Source: Pseudomonas fulva (lineage in GTDB: Bacteria; Pseudomonadota; Gammaproteobacteria; Pseudomonadales; Pseudomonadaceae). From it: a DNA stretch of 64,000 nt. Position numbers and translations under genes: made by a program. This document shows, in pieces, positions 28,126 to 36,442 of the stretch. Positions within the stretch are counted from its first letter, which is position 1. Every line of letters starts with the position of its first letter. The notes under the pieces are model-generated. The model made no database searches, had not been told where the DNA came from, and saw nothing but the letters and a program-made list of their open reading frames with translations. The stretch covers positions 868,001-932,000 of the forward strand of contig NZ_CP082928.1 of NCBI RefSeq assembly GCF_023517795.1, in the 5' to 3' direction.

Positions 28126-28424
28126 GGGGCGACCTCCTCGGCGTTCAGTGCTACCGCCGCGGGCAGGGGCTCGGCAGCAGGCAGCGAGGCGATATGAAAG
28201 ATGCCGAACGCCAGCACCTTGGCTCGCTCGATGGCCACCCGCGGGCGCGCGCGAAGCACGCCATTGAACAGCACCAGTTCGGCCAGATGCAGGCCCAGCA
28301 CGGCGAGACCGGCAAGGGTCAGCAGCTGCGCGAAGGGTTGTGCATAAGGGGAGATCAGATTGGCCAGCACGACGCACCAGAACAGCGTCACCAGCAGCTT
28401 GCCCAGTCCTGAGATGATCTTCAT
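28113..28424 (-). CDS. DUF1145-family small membrane protein
   Basis: 103 aa. Two membrane helices (LGKLLVTLFWCVVLANLISPYAQPF and LLTLAGLAVLGLHLAELVLFNG) match the DUF1145 pattern; the C-terminal ~45 residues are polar. ATG at 28424 with GGAG upstream; an in-frame start at 28460 adds 12 unlikely residues. It is the first gene of a two-gene unit with the collagen-like protein and overlaps its start. Function unknown. Confidence 0.78.
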   Translation of the reverse strand: MKIISGLGKLLVTLFWCVVLANLISPYAQPFAQLLTLAGLAVLGLHLAELVLFNGVLRARPRVAIERAKVLAFGIFHIASLPAAEPLPAAVALNAEEVAPCAS

Positions 28425-28577
28425 TGCCCGCTCCACCCTAGCTGTGAATGTGCGGCACATTACTGGGTTTATGGGCTGGGAAACAGAGGGGCGAAACGAA
28501 AACGATGTCCATTGCGTGACATCGTGTTCCTGGCCGGCACGGGGCCGGCCAGGCTGCTCACGAAGATCGAGCTGGGC

Positions 28578-29213
28578 TTATGGCCGGGCTTCGACTTCGG
28601 CTTCCACGCGACGGTTGATCGCACGGCCTTCTTCGGTGGCGTTGTCGGCAACCGGGCGGCTTTCGCCATAGCCGACTGCGTTGACGCGGGTACCACCCAC
28701 ACCGTACTGGTTGACCAGCACCTCACGCACGGCATTGGCACGGCGCTCGGACAGTTTCTGGTTGTAGGCGTCGGTACCAACGGAGTCGGTATGGCCTTCA
28801 ACCACGGTAGTGGTTTGCGGATATTGCTTCATGAAATCAGCCAGGCTCTGGATGTCGCCCATGCTTTCCGGCTTGACCTGCGACTTGTCGAAGTCGAACT
28901 TCACGTCCAGCTCGACACGTACCGCTTCGGCAACCGGCTCTGGCGCAACGGTTTCCTCGACCACGACCGTTTCTTCAACGACAGCTACTTGCTGATCGTC
29001 TGCGCCATGAACCCAGCAATAGGCAGCGGCGAAGCCGGCGCCAATTACCGCACCACCACCTGCCCAGGCCGAGCTTTCGATGGCACCCAGAGCGGCACCG
29101 CTGACACCGCCAACGGCAGCGCAGGTCGGCCAGTCGGATTTCTGGACGCCAGCGCAGCCCGTCAGAAAGGTGGACGCAATGATCAGGGGTACCGCTTTCC
29201 TTGTAATACTCAT
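28578..29213 (-). CDS. OmpA-family outer-membrane lipoprotein
   Basis: 211 aa. Signal peptide with lipobox FLTGC (Cys19). A Gly/Ala-rich segment (AAVGGVSGAALGAIESSAWAGGGAVIGAGFAAAY) resembles a glycine zipper. A Val/Glu-rich linker follows, then an OmpA C-terminal domain: VKFDFDKSQVKPESMGDIQSLA, VEGHTDSVGTDAYNQKLSERRA and NATEEGRAINRRVEAEVEA. The domain binds peptidoglycan non-covalently and ties the outer membrane to the wall. The ATG at 29213 follows AGGAGA. Confidence 0.92.
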   Translation of the reverse strand: MSITRKAVPLIIASTFLTGCAGVQKSDWPTCAAVGGVSGAALGAIESSAWAGGGAVIGAGFAAAYCWVHGADDQQVAVVEETVVVEETVAPEPVAEAVRVELDVKFDFDKSQVKPESMGDIQSLADFMKQYPQTTTVVEGHTDSVGTDAYNQKLSERRANAVREVLVNQYGVGGTRVNAVGYGESRPVADNATEEGRAINRRVEAEVEARP

Positions 29214-29376
29214 ATGCAAGTCTCCTAATGGGAATCGGCGCAAAAACCGACACTCTGGATTAAAGACGCCCGCTTTTAAATCTGCCAGACAGCACTACGA
29301 CATCACTGCAGGCCGAACAGTTCTAGTTGAATCTGTTGCGCCGCGGTAGTCTTTTGTGATCGTTTCGAGGTTATCG

Positions 29377-29874
29377 ATGAGCCAGATCACATCTGCCCGT
29401 ACCCCCCAGCAATCACTGGCCGCTCTACTGCAACGTTATGCGCCCGCTCGGCTGCTGCTGGTCAGTGCCAGCGAACAGCCGGCGGTACGTGCCTTCGAGC
29501 AGGCTCATCCGCACAGCCTGATCGCCCACGCCGCGCCTGGCAGTCTTTGCGGCGACCTCGCCGGGCAACGCTTCGACCTCGCCGTGGTGGTCGATTGCCT
29601 GGAGCACCTGCAGCGAAAGGAAGGCCTGCAGTTGCTCGGCGGCATTCGCAACCTCAATGCCAGCCGCATGGCGGTGCTGGTCGACCTGCCCGCCTGTGGC
29701 TGGAAGGACACCGACTTCTTTGCCCTGGCACTGCAGGTCAGCGAGCGTTTCGCGCGCGACGAGCAGGTGCTCAGCCTGTTCACCTACGATTTGCTCGAAT
29801 ACAAACAGGCGCCCGACTGGCTGAACGCCAAGTTCTGGGCCAACCCGGAAAATTTTGGCAAGTACTGGTGGTAA
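29377..29874 (+). CDS. DUF6231-type protein with a methyltransferase-like fold
   Basis: 165 aa. The layout [21 protein letters not shown], then [28 protein letters not shown] and [13 protein letters not shown] is that of a shortened MetW/class I methyltransferase fold, but the glycine-rich SAM loop is missing, so catalysis is doubtful. The C-terminus is conserved ([26 protein letters not shown]). GAGG lies before the ATG at 29377. It is 2 bp upstream of the SEC-C gene. Pseudomonas-specific family, function unknown. Confidence 0.75.
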   Translation: MSQITSARTPQQSLAALLQRYAPARLLLVSASEQPAVRAFEQAHPHSLIAHAAPGSLCGDLAGQRFDLAVVVDCLEHLQRKEGLQLLGGIRNLNASRMAVLVDLPACGWKDTDFFALALQVSERFARDEQVLSLFTYDLLEYKQAPDWLNAKFWANPENFGKYWW

Positions 29875-29876
29875 GC

Positions 29877-30359
29877 ATGAAGCCTGACGCGACCCCAAGC
29901 GGCTGCCCGTGCGGCAGCGGCGACCCGCTGGCCGCCTGCTGCGGGCGCTATCACGACGGCGCCGCCGCGCCCTGCGCCCTGAGCCTGATGCGCTCGCGCT
30001 ACAGCGCCTACGTATTGGGCAATGTGGATTACCTGGTGGCGACCTCGCTGCCGGCGCAGCAGGCGAACCTGGAGGTGGAAGGCATTCGTGCCTGGAGCCT
30101 GCAGAGCACCTGGCTGGGCCTGGAGGTGGAGCACTCCGAGCTGCTTGGCGGTCAGCCCGAGCATGCCCGGGTGACCTTCGTGGCCCGCTGGCACGACGCC
30201 GATGGTGAGCACAGCCACCGCGAGCGCTCGGCCTTCGTGCAGAATGGAGGCCGCTGGTATTTCATCGACCCGACCGTGGGTTTGCAGGCGGGCCGCAACG
30301 ACCCCTGCCCGTGCGCTAGCGGCCAGAAGTTCAAGAAGTGCTGCGCGACCTACCTGTAG
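29877..30359 (+). CDS. YchJ-family protein with two SEC-C zinc motifs
   Basis: 160 aa. An N-terminal SEC-C motif ([19 protein letters not shown]) and a C-terminal one ([18 protein letters not shown]) flank a NTF2-like domain beginning [26 protein letters not shown]. This is the YchJ/UPF0225 architecture. The SEC-C motif binds one Zn2+ and in SecA contacts SecB or the ribosome; YchJ function is not established. It begins 2 bp after the DUF6231 gene and is surely cotranscribed. Confidence 0.9.
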   Translation: MKPDATPSGCPCGSGDPLAACCGRYHDGAAAPCALSLMRSRYSAYVLGNVDYLVATSLPAQQANLEVEGIRAWSLQSTWLGLEVEHSELLGGQPEHARVTFVARWHDADGEHSHRERSAFVQNGGRWYFIDPTVGLQAGRNDPCPCASGQKFKKCCATYL

Positions 30360-30368
30360 AGGCGCATC

Positions 30369-30911
30369 TCACAGCAGCTTGAGGTGCGAAGTGTCCGGCG
30401 CCGGCGCAGCTGGCGGCGCCTTGGCCTGGCCCATGTCGCTGCCCACCGGCGCCAGGCTCAGCGAGGACAGATCCAGATCGGGCGCGGCCACCGGCGCCTT
30501 GCCGTCCTGCAGATCCGCGCCCAATGCGGCCACGCCGAAATCCGGCGCATCCACGTCCGAGAACGCCGCCATGTACTCGTCCCGTGGCGCGACCACCAGC
30601 CGGCCGACAGGCTGTGCCGGTGCCTGACCGACAGGGGCGGCAGGTGGCGGTGGCGCCAGCTCGATTTCCTCGACGACCTGCGCCTCGGTGTCGACCACCT
30701 CGACCCGAGCCCCGGCGCGCTCCAGGGTGCTGCGATACTTCTCGGCGCCAGCCTCGTCCAGGTTGTTCTTGATCACCACGCGGCGTCCGGAAAACAACTG
30801 GGCGATGCGCTGGGCATCGGCCTGGAACAGCTTGGCCAGGTTGGCCTGCACCACCTCCAGCTGAGCACCAGGCACCAGCTCACCGGAAAATGCGATCTCG
30901 TATCGCGCCAT
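30369..30911 (-). CDS. Conserved hypothetical protein with N-terminal regulator-like domain
   Basis: 180 aa, no signal peptide. The first ~75 residues form a compact alpha/beta domain: MARYEIAFSGELVPGAQLEVVQANLAKLF, then LFSGRRVVIKNNLDEAGAEKYRSTLERAGARVEVVD. This repeats the look of a ribosomal L7/L12-like C-terminal fold. The rest is a Pro/Ala-rich, probably disordered linker with short acidic motifs. Two adjacent ATGs (30914 and 30911) follow GGAAGGG; the second has the better spacing. Function unknown. It ends only 9 bp from the convergent ychJ-like gene. Confidence 0.7.
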   Translation of the reverse strand: MARYEIAFSGELVPGAQLEVVQANLAKLFQADAQRIAQLFSGRRVVIKNNLDEAGAEKYRSTLERAGARVEVVDTEAQVVEEIELAPPPPAAPVGQAPAQPVGRLVVAPRDEYMAAFSDVDAPDFGVAALGADLQDGKAPVAAPDLDLSSLSLAPVGSDMGQAKAPPAAPAPDTSHLKLL

Positions 30912-31120
30912 CATTCCCTTCCTTTCTGTCGGCTCGCCGCGCCATTTCGGCCACGGCAATAAAACCTCAATGCGTGCAGGCCAGTATGACGCAGCTTTTT
31001 GCGCGTACACGAGAGTCGGTCGGCATTTTCCGCAACCGCCTGCCGTGCGCAATGATGACAACAGACCCTAGGGCAGTAACGCCGTCTCTTGTTACACTGG
31101 GGCCTCGAACGGAGTATGAA

Positions 31121-31618
31121 ATGTTTTATCAGGCGCAAATGATAAGAATTCTTAGCCTAATGGTATTCCTGGGTATGGGCACGGCGCTGAGCGGCTGCTC
31201 GACCTGGTTCTCGGACAGTTTCGAAGACCCGGACGTGCGTCTCGTGGACGTCAACGTGGTCAAGGCCAAACTGCTCGAACAGCGCTTCATCCTGCGCTTT
31301 CGCATCGACAACCCCAACGACGTCAGCCTGCCGGTACGTGGCCTGAACTACGTGGTGCACCTGAACGACGTGCTGCTCGCTGATGGCGAATCGGAAGTCT
31401 GGTTCACCGTGCCGGCCAAGGGGCACCTGGAATTCGACGTCCCGGTACGCACCAACCTGTGGCGCCACGTACGCCAGGTGGTCAAGCTGCTGGAAGAGCC
31501 CGACCAGCCCATCAGTTATCGCTTGCGGGGTGAGGTGAAAACCGGATTATTCTTCGGCCGCCGCGTGCACATGGCGCGCAATGGCGAGATAATTCCCGGC
31601 GATTATCTTCCGGAGTGA
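31121..31618 (+). CDS. LEA type-2 (water stress/hypersensitive response) lipoprotein
   Basis: 165 aa. Signal peptide with lipobox ALSGC, so an envelope lipoprotein. The remainder is a WHy/LEA14-type beta sandwich: [45 protein letters not shown] with the conserved NPN, and [13 protein letters not shown]. Such proteins are linked to stress protection but have no defined reaction. GGAG lies 6 bp before ATG 31121; a second ATG at 31139 is possible and gives a more compact signal peptide. Five bases separate it from the next gene. Confidence 0.88.
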   Translation: MFYQAQMIRILSLMVFLGMGTALSGCSTWFSDSFEDPDVRLVDVNVVKAKLLEQRFILRFRIDNPNDVSLPVRGLNYVVHLNDVLLADGESEVWFTVPAKGHLEFDVPVRTNLWRHVRQVVKLLEEPDQPISYRLRGEVKTGLFFGRRVHMARNGEIIPGDYLPE

Positions 31619-31623
31619 CCCGC

Positions 31624-31824
31624 ATGACCCAGCAACCCCATGTCCACGGCCCTGACTGCAACCACGATCACGACCATGATCATGGCCACCACGGCCACGT
31701 GCACGGCCCGCACTGCAACCATGGCCCCCAGGAGCCGGTGCGCAACGCCCTGAAGGACGTTGGCCGCAATGATCCTTGCCCATGCGGCAGCGAGAAGAAA
31801 TTCAAGAAGTGCCATGGGGCCTGA
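31624..31824 (+). CDS. Small His-rich SEC-C metal-binding protein
   Basis: 66 aa. The first half is metal-ligand rich: [20 protein letters not shown] followed by a near repeat HVHGPHCNH. The second half is a SEC-C zinc motif ([19 protein letters not shown]). About 14 His and 5 Cys in 66 residues predict binding of several Zn, Ni or Co ions. It could be a small metal store or chaperone; no function is known to me. GGAG is 10 bp before the ATG, inside the preceding gene's end. Its 3' end overlaps the DUF2489 gene by 11 bp. Confidence 0.85.
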   Translation: MTQQPHVHGPDCNHDHDHDHGHHGHVHGPHCNHGPQEPVRNALKDVGRNDPCPCGSEKKFKKCHGA

Positions 31825-32266
31825 TCGCCTCCTGATCCTGCTTGCGGTACTGATCGTCGGCGCACTTGCCTTCTACGCTGCTTACCTCTGGCGCCGGGTC
31901 TGGGCCAGGCAGCGCCGGCAGGCCGAGGTGCGCCTCGCGCAACGTCAGCGCCTGCACGACGATCTTCGTGTGCTGGCCTCCTCCTTGCTCGACGGCCAAT
32001 TGCCGCTGGTCGAAGGTGCCATCCGCATCAAGGTATTGCTCGACAACTACGACAGCACGCTCACCCTCGCGCCCCAGGCCCAGGTGTTCCAGCAGCTATA
32101 TGACGCCACGTCCCATGTGCCGACCCATGCCGGCTGGCAGGCCCTGAGCCGCGCCGAACGCCGCCAGCACGAGGCGCGTTTTGCCGAGCTGGCCGAAGCC
32201 CACCAGCAGCAGGCTCACGAGGCGGCGCGCTGGCTGCTCGACACAGGACTGGCTGCGCGCCCCTGA
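31814..32266 (+). CDS. DUF2489-family membrane-anchored protein
   Basis: 150 aa. One N-terminal membrane helix ([21 protein letters not shown]) is followed by an Arg-rich stop-transfer segment ([20 protein letters not shown]) and a cytosolic helical domain ([54 protein letters not shown]). This is the DUF2489 pattern. Unknown function. It overlaps the SEC-C gene by 11 bp, forming a three-gene unit with it and the LEA-2 lipoprotein. Confidence 0.8.
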   Translation: MGPDRLLILLAVLIVGALAFYAAYLWRRVWARQRRQAEVRLAQRQRLHDDLRVLASSLLDGQLPLVEGAIRIKVLLDNYDSTLTLAPQAQVFQQLYDATSHVPTHAGWQALSRAERRQHEARFAELAEAHQQQAHEAARWLLDTGLAARP

Positions 32267-32384
32267 CCCCACGTCGCGTCACCCCTCGCGCCACTTGCCA
32301 GGCGCCATGGGGCTCTCTACCTTTAGCGCCTTCGCGCCCGGGGCGCCCGCCCACCACCCTCTCTATCCTTCAGGAGTCCGCCGC

Positions 32385-34916
32385 ATGTTGCCGCGCGCTT
32401 TCCGCCCTCTCGCCACCCTGAGCCTGGCCGGCCTCGTCACCAGCATGGTCGCGCTGAGCGGTTGCCAATCCCTGCTCGACAGCCGTTACCGCAGCAGTGT
32501 GGCGCCGGATCAGGGCTCCTTTCGCGTGCAGGGCCTGGCGCAGACCGCTTCGGTGCGCCGCAACCCGCTCGGCATGCCGCTGATCGAGACTCACACCTTC
32601 CACGACGCCCTGTTCACCCTGGGCTACGTGCACGCCAGCGATCGCCTCAGCCAGATGGTCAGCCTGCGCCTGATGGCAGAAGGTCGCCTGGCGGAGATGG
32701 CCGGCCCCGGCGCGCTGGAAATGGACCGGTTCATGCGCGCGGTGAACCTCAAGAAGAGCGCCGAGGTGCTCTACAAGAATGCCTCGCCACGCATGAAGGC
32801 GTTCTTCGAGGTTTACGCCCGGGGCGTCAATGCCTACCTGTTCCGCTACCGCGACAAGCTGCCGATGGACCTGGCCGAGGCTGGCTATCGCCCGCCGTAC
32901 TGGAAGCCGGAAGACTCGGTGCTGGTGTTCTGCCTGCTCAACTTCGGCCTGTCGGTGAACCTGCAGGAAGAAATCGCCGCCCTGAGCCTGACCCAGAAGG
33001 TCGGCGCCGACAAACTCGCCTGGCTGCTGCCCACCTATCCGGACGAGCCGCTGCCGTTCGAGGAAGCCGACAAGCTCAAGGGCCTCGCCCTGGGCGGCAG
33101 CATCCCCGGCCTGCAGGCGGTGAAGAGCGCCGCAGCGCAGGTGTCCGAGCAGCACATGCTCGGCGTCGCCGCCTCGAACAACTGGGCCATCGGCCCGTCG
33201 CGCAGCCGCAGCGGCAAGAGCCTCTTGGCCAACGACATGCACCTGCCGATCGAGCTGCCCTCGGTGTGGAGCTTCGTGCAGATCCGTGCGCCGAAATTCC
33301 AGGCCTCCGGGGTCACGGTCGCGGGCATCCCCGCGGTGGTCGCCGGCTTCAACGGCAAGCTGGCCTGGGGCATGACCATGGTCATGGGCGACAACCAGGA
33401 CCTGTTCCTCGAGCAGGTCAAGCGCGAAGGCAATCGCCTGCTGTACCTCGCCGATGGCAAATGGCAGCCGGCCCTGCAGCGTCAGGAAACCTTCTTCGTC
33501 AAGGGCCAGAAACCGATCCGCGAAACGATCCACGAAACCCGCCACGGCCCGCTGCTCAACAGCGTGCTGGGCGAGCGCAAACATCCGCTGCAGCCGCTGC
33601 AATTGCAGAGCGGCTATGGCCTGGCGCTGAAGACTGCACAATTCGAGGAAGATGCCAGCCTCGACGCCTTCTTCGATCTGTCCCGCGCCCAGTCCGTGGA
33701 GCAGGCCTTCGAGGCGACCCGGGAAATCCGCGCCATGCCGCTGAACCTGGTGTTCGCCGATGCCGAGCATATCGGCTGGCAGGTCACCGGGCGCTTCCCC
33801 AACCGCCGCGAAGGCCAGGGCCTGGTGCCCTCCCCAGGCTGGGACAGCCGCTACGAGTGGGACGGCTTCGCCGACCCGATGCTCCACCCCTATGACCAGG
33901 ACCCGCAGCAGGGCTGGCTGGGCAGTGCCAACCAGCGCAGCGCACCGCGCGGCTACGGCATGCAGCTGTCCAACTCCTGGTATGGGCCGGAGCGCTACGA
34001 GCGCATCGCCCAGCTGGCTGGCAGCGGCCGCCACGACACGCAGAGCATGATCGCCATGCAGTACGACCAGACCTCGCCCTTCGTCGCCAAGCTGCAGGGC
34101 ATGCTCGAGGCGCAGAACATGGCCGAACCGCTGCGCCAGGCCATCGACCGCCTGCCCGAGCCGCAGCGCGGCAAGGCCCGCGAAGCCCTGAGCCGACTGA
34201 TGGCCTTCGACGGCAAGCTGTCGGCCAACTCGGCCGACGCCGCCGTGTATGGCGCTTTCCTGCAGCAGAGCGCGCGGGAGATCTTTCTCGACGAACTGGG
34301 CCCGGACACCTCGCCGGCCTGGCAGGCGCTGGTGAACACCGCCAACCTGTCCTACTCGGCACAAGCCGATCACCTGCTCGGCCGCGACGACAGCCCGTTC
34401 TGGGACGACGTGCGCACCACCCAGAAGGAAGACAAGCCGGCGATCCTGGCCCGTAGCCTGGCGGCCAGCATCGAGCTGCTCGAACAGCGCCTGGGCAATC
34501 AGCGCACGGCGTGGCAGTGGGGCAAGCTGCACACCTACGAGTGGCTGAGCGGCAGCACGCAGATGGCGCCGTACCTGGGTGCCGGCCAGCGCGCCAGCAT
34601 CGCCTCGCTCAAGGGCTACCTGGATCGCGGCCCCTACCCAGCCGGTGGCGACCATAGCACCCTGAACGTTTCGGCCTACAACTGGGGCCAGGATTTCGAC
34701 ACCTGGCTGATCCCGAGCATGCGCATGATCGTCGACTTCGGCCGCGAAGAACCGATGATCGGCCTCAACAGCTCCGGGCAGTCCGGCAACCCGGCCAGCC
34801 CCCATTATGCCGACGGCATCGACGCCTGGCGCCGCGCCCAGTACCTGAGCTTCCCGGTGCTGCAACAGAACCTGGAGAAGACCTACGGGCGCAAACGCCT
34901 GCTGCTGACGCCTTGA
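32385..34916 (+). CDS. quiP: Penicillin-amidase-family acylase (QuiP-like N-acyl-homoserine lactone acylase)
   Basis: 843 aa precursor of an Ntn hydrolase. The export signal has an LSGC sequence (Cys27), suggesting lipidation or cleavage just there. The propeptide/alpha-chain region contains [26 protein letters not shown]. The autocleavage site and beta-chain N-terminus is at [12 protein letters not shown], with Ser264 as nucleophile; [20 protein letters not shown] and the Asn/Arg catalytic neighbourhood follow. QuiP of P. aeruginosa hydrolyses the amide of long-chain acyl-homoserine lactones, removing quorum signals; the same gene neighbourhood supports orthology. CAGGAG precedes the ATG. 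Frames reading the other strand here are shadows. Confidence 0.9.
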   Translation: MLPRAFRPLATLSLAGLVTSMVALSGCQSLLDSRYRSSVAPDQGSFRVQGLAQTASVRRNPLGMPLIETHTFHDALFTLGYVHASDRLSQMVSLRLMAEGRLAEMAGPGALEMDRFMRAVNLKKSAEVLYKNASPRMKAFFEVYARGVNAYLFRYRDKLPMDLAEAGYRPPYWKPEDSVLVFCLLNFGLSVNLQEEIAALSLTQKVGADKLAWLLPTYPDEPLPFEEADKLKGLALGGSIPGLQAVKSAAAQVSEQHMLGVAASNNWAIGPSRSRSGKSLLANDMHLPIELPSVWSFVQIRAPKFQASGVTVAGIPAVVAGFNGKLAWGMTMVMGDNQDLFLEQVKREGNRLLYLADGKWQPALQRQETFFVKGQKPIRETIHETRHGPLLNSVLGERKHPLQPLQLQSGYGLALKTAQFEEDASLDAFFDLSRAQSVEQAFEATREIRAMPLNLVFADAEHIGWQVTGRFPNRREGQGLVPSPGWDSRYEWDGFADPMLHPYDQDPQQGWLGSANQRSAPRGYGMQLSNSWYGPERYERIAQLAGSGRHDTQSMIAMQYDQTSPFVAKLQGMLEAQNMAEPLRQAIDRLPEPQRGKAREALSRLMAFDGKLSANSADAAVYGAFLQQSAREIFLDELGPDTSPAWQALVNTANLSYSAQADHLLGRDDSPFWDDVRTTQKEDKPAILARSLAASIELLEQRLGNQRTAWQWGKLHTYEWLSGSTQMAPYLGAGQRASIASLKGYLDRGPYPAGGDHSTLNVSAYNWGQDFDTWLIPSMRMIVDFGREEPMIGLNSSGQSGNPASPHYADGIDAWRRAQYLSFPVLQQNLEKTYGRKRLLLTP

Positions 34917-34927
34917 CGCACAACAGC

Positions 34928-34942
34928 GGTGCGCAGCGCACC
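34928..34942. repeat. Short perfect inverted repeat upstream of the nas operon
   Basis: GGTGCGC-A-GCGCACC, two 7-bp arms, about 100-115 bp upstream of the predicted nas transcription start, which is the normal distance for a sigma-54 enhancer. The right arm with following bases (GCACCAA) resembles an NtrC half-site, but the palindrome as a whole is inverted relative to the NtrC consensus. It could instead be the tail of a quiP terminator without a T-run. Confidence 0.35.
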
Positions 34943-35016
34943 AATACCAGTCAGCAACCGCGCTGTCGTTAACGCAGCGCCTTACCCGGCGCCCGCTCCG
35001 GTGGGCTCCATCAAGT

Positions 35017-35032
35017 TGGCACAGTCCCTGCT
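35017..35032 (+). promoter_or_regulatory. Sigma-54 promoter of the nasCA-cobA operon
   Basis: TGGCACAGTCCCTGCT fits the RpoN consensus TGGCAC-R-N4-TTGCW at all but one position, with GG and GC at exact -24/-12 spacing. Transcription would start near 35043, giving a leader of about 134 nt before the nasC-like ATG. Confidence 0.88.
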
Positions 35033-35042
35033 GTTCACTTTC

Positions 35043-35136
35043 CAGACATAACGCGGGCCGGCAAACGGCACGCTCCCCGAATGATCGGGACCGGACAAAG
35101 GCGTCCTTGCACTGGCGGTGCAGGACGCTTTTTTTT
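35043..35136 (+). promoter_or_regulatory. Transcribed leader with hexaloop hairpin and attenuator (NasR target)
   Basis: Downstream of the predicted start come a GCCG/CGGC hairpin (35057-35069), then CCCG-AATGAT-CGGG (35076-35089) and an intrinsic terminator: GCGTCC..GGACGC and TGCAC..GTGCA stems (35101-35128), one bulged T, loop TGGCG, then eight T's (35129-35136). The hexaloop has A at position 1 and G at position 4, the rule for ANTAR-protein RNA targets as I know it. The terminator ends about 30 bp before the first gene's Shine-Dalgarno. NasR binding nitrate should allow read-through. Confidence 0.8.
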
Positions 35137-35176
35137 GGCCTCGCGGTCGCCTGGGTTGGCTCCATGGAGGTGAAGG

Positions 35177-36442
35177 ATGAAGCGATTGAAACTGGTGATG
35201 ATCGGCAACGGCATGGCCGGCGTGCGCACGCTCGAAGAGCTGCTGAAGATCGCTCCGGACCTTTACCACATCACCGTATTCGGCGCCGAGCCGCACCCCA
35301 ACTACAACCGCATCCTGCTCTCGCCGGTATTGGCCGGCGAGCAGACCTTCGATGACATCGTGCTCAACGACCTCGCCTGGTACGCCAGCCATGGCATCGA
35401 ACTGCGCCTGGGCCGCAAGGTAGTGGCGATCGATCGCATCCGCCGCCGGGTGATCGCCGATGACGGCAGCAGTGCCGACTATGACCGCCTGCTGATCGCC
35501 ACCGGCTCGCGGCCGTTCATGCTGCCGGTACCCGGCAACAGGCTGGACGGCGTGATCGGCTACCGCGACATCGCCGACACCCGCCTTATGCTCGACAGCG
35601 CCAACCGGCACCGCCGCGCCGTGGTCATCGGCGGTGGCCTGCTGGGCCTGGAAGCCGCCCACGGCCTCAAGCTGCGCGGCATGGACGTCAGCGTGGTGCA
35701 CAACGGCGCCACCCTGCTCGAGCGCCAACTCGACGAGCGTGCCGGGCGGCTGCTGCAGGCGGCCCTGGAGCGCCGCGGCCTGCACTTCGCCCTCGGCAAG
35801 CAGACCAGCGAACTGATCGGCAACGCCGCCGGCCGGGTCAGCGCGGTGCGTTTCAGCGATGGCGAGAGCCTGCCCGCCGATCTGGTGGTGATGGCCGCCG
35901 GCATCCGCCCCAATATCGAACTGGCCCAGGACGCCGGCCTGCCCTGCGCCCGCGGCATCCTGGTCGACGACACGCTGCAGAGCTTCGACCCGCGCGTGTA
36001 CGCGGTGGGCGAATGCGTCAGCCACCGCGGCGTCGCCTATGGCCTGGTGGCGCCGCTGTTCGAGCAGGCGCGGGTATGCGCCAGCCACCTGGCCATGCAG
36101 GGCTATCGCCGCTACCTCGGGTCGCTGACCTCGACCAAACTGAAAGTCACCGGCATCGAGCTGTTTTCCGCCGGTGATTTCGCAGGCCACCCCGGCACCC
36201 AGAGCATCACCCTGGACGACCCAACCACCGGCAGCTACCGCAAGCTGGTGCTCAAGAACGACGTGCTGGTCGGCGCCTGCCTGTACGGCGACACCGCTGA
36301 CAGCGCCTGGTACCTGCAGCTGATCCGCGAGGGCGGCAACCTGGCCGCGATCCGCGACCTGCTGATGTTCGGCGAAGCGGCCGTGGCCAGCCTGACACCG
36401 GCCGTGCCAGCCGAACCGCTGCTCCTGCAGGGGGCGGCCTGA
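35177..36442 (+). CDS. nasC: Assimilatory nitrate reductase electron-transfer subunit (FAD/NADH)
   Basis: 421 aa flavoprotein. Two Rossmann motifs: GNGMAGVRTLEELL (FAD) and VIGGGLLGLEAAHGLKLRG (NAD(P)H), plus YDRLLIATGS and VYAVGECVSHRG (second FAD motif). It matches the N-terminal half of NirB nitrite reductases but stops before any siroheme/4Fe-4S domain. It should therefore feed NADH electrons to the adjacent nitrate reductase, like Klebsiella NasC. The C-terminal part (TSTKLKVTGIELFSAGDF onward) is the typical NirB linker domain. A very strong GGAGG-TGAAGG precedes the ATG. The stop overlaps the next start (TGATG). Confidence 0.9.
   Translation: MKRLKLVMIGNGMAGVRTLEELLKIAPDLYHITVFGAEPHPNYNRILLSPVLAGEQTFDDIVLNDLAWYASHGIELRLGRKVVAIDRIRRRVIADDGSSADYDRLLIATGSRPFMLPVPGNRLDGVIGYRDIADTRLMLDSANRHRRAVVIGGGLLGLEAAHGLKLRGMDVSVVHNGATLLERQLDERAGRLLQAALERRGLHFALGKQTSELIGNAAGRVSAVRFSDGESLPADLVVMAAGIRPNIELAQDAGLPCARGILVDDTLQSFDPRVYAVGECVSHRGVAYGLVAPLFEQARVCASHLAMQGYRRYLGSLTSTKLKVTGIELFSAGDFAGHPGTQSITLDDPTTGSYRKLVLKNDVLVGACLYGDTADSAWYLQLIREGGNLAAIRDLLMFGEAAVASLTPAVPAEPLLLQGAA

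Noticed and set aside
32370..35165. 931-codon minus-strand open frame across quiP.
   Set aside because: It is the shadow of a GC-rich gene: sequence is rich in Arg/Gly/Ala/His/Gln without domains, whereas quiP on the plus strand has clear family motifs.
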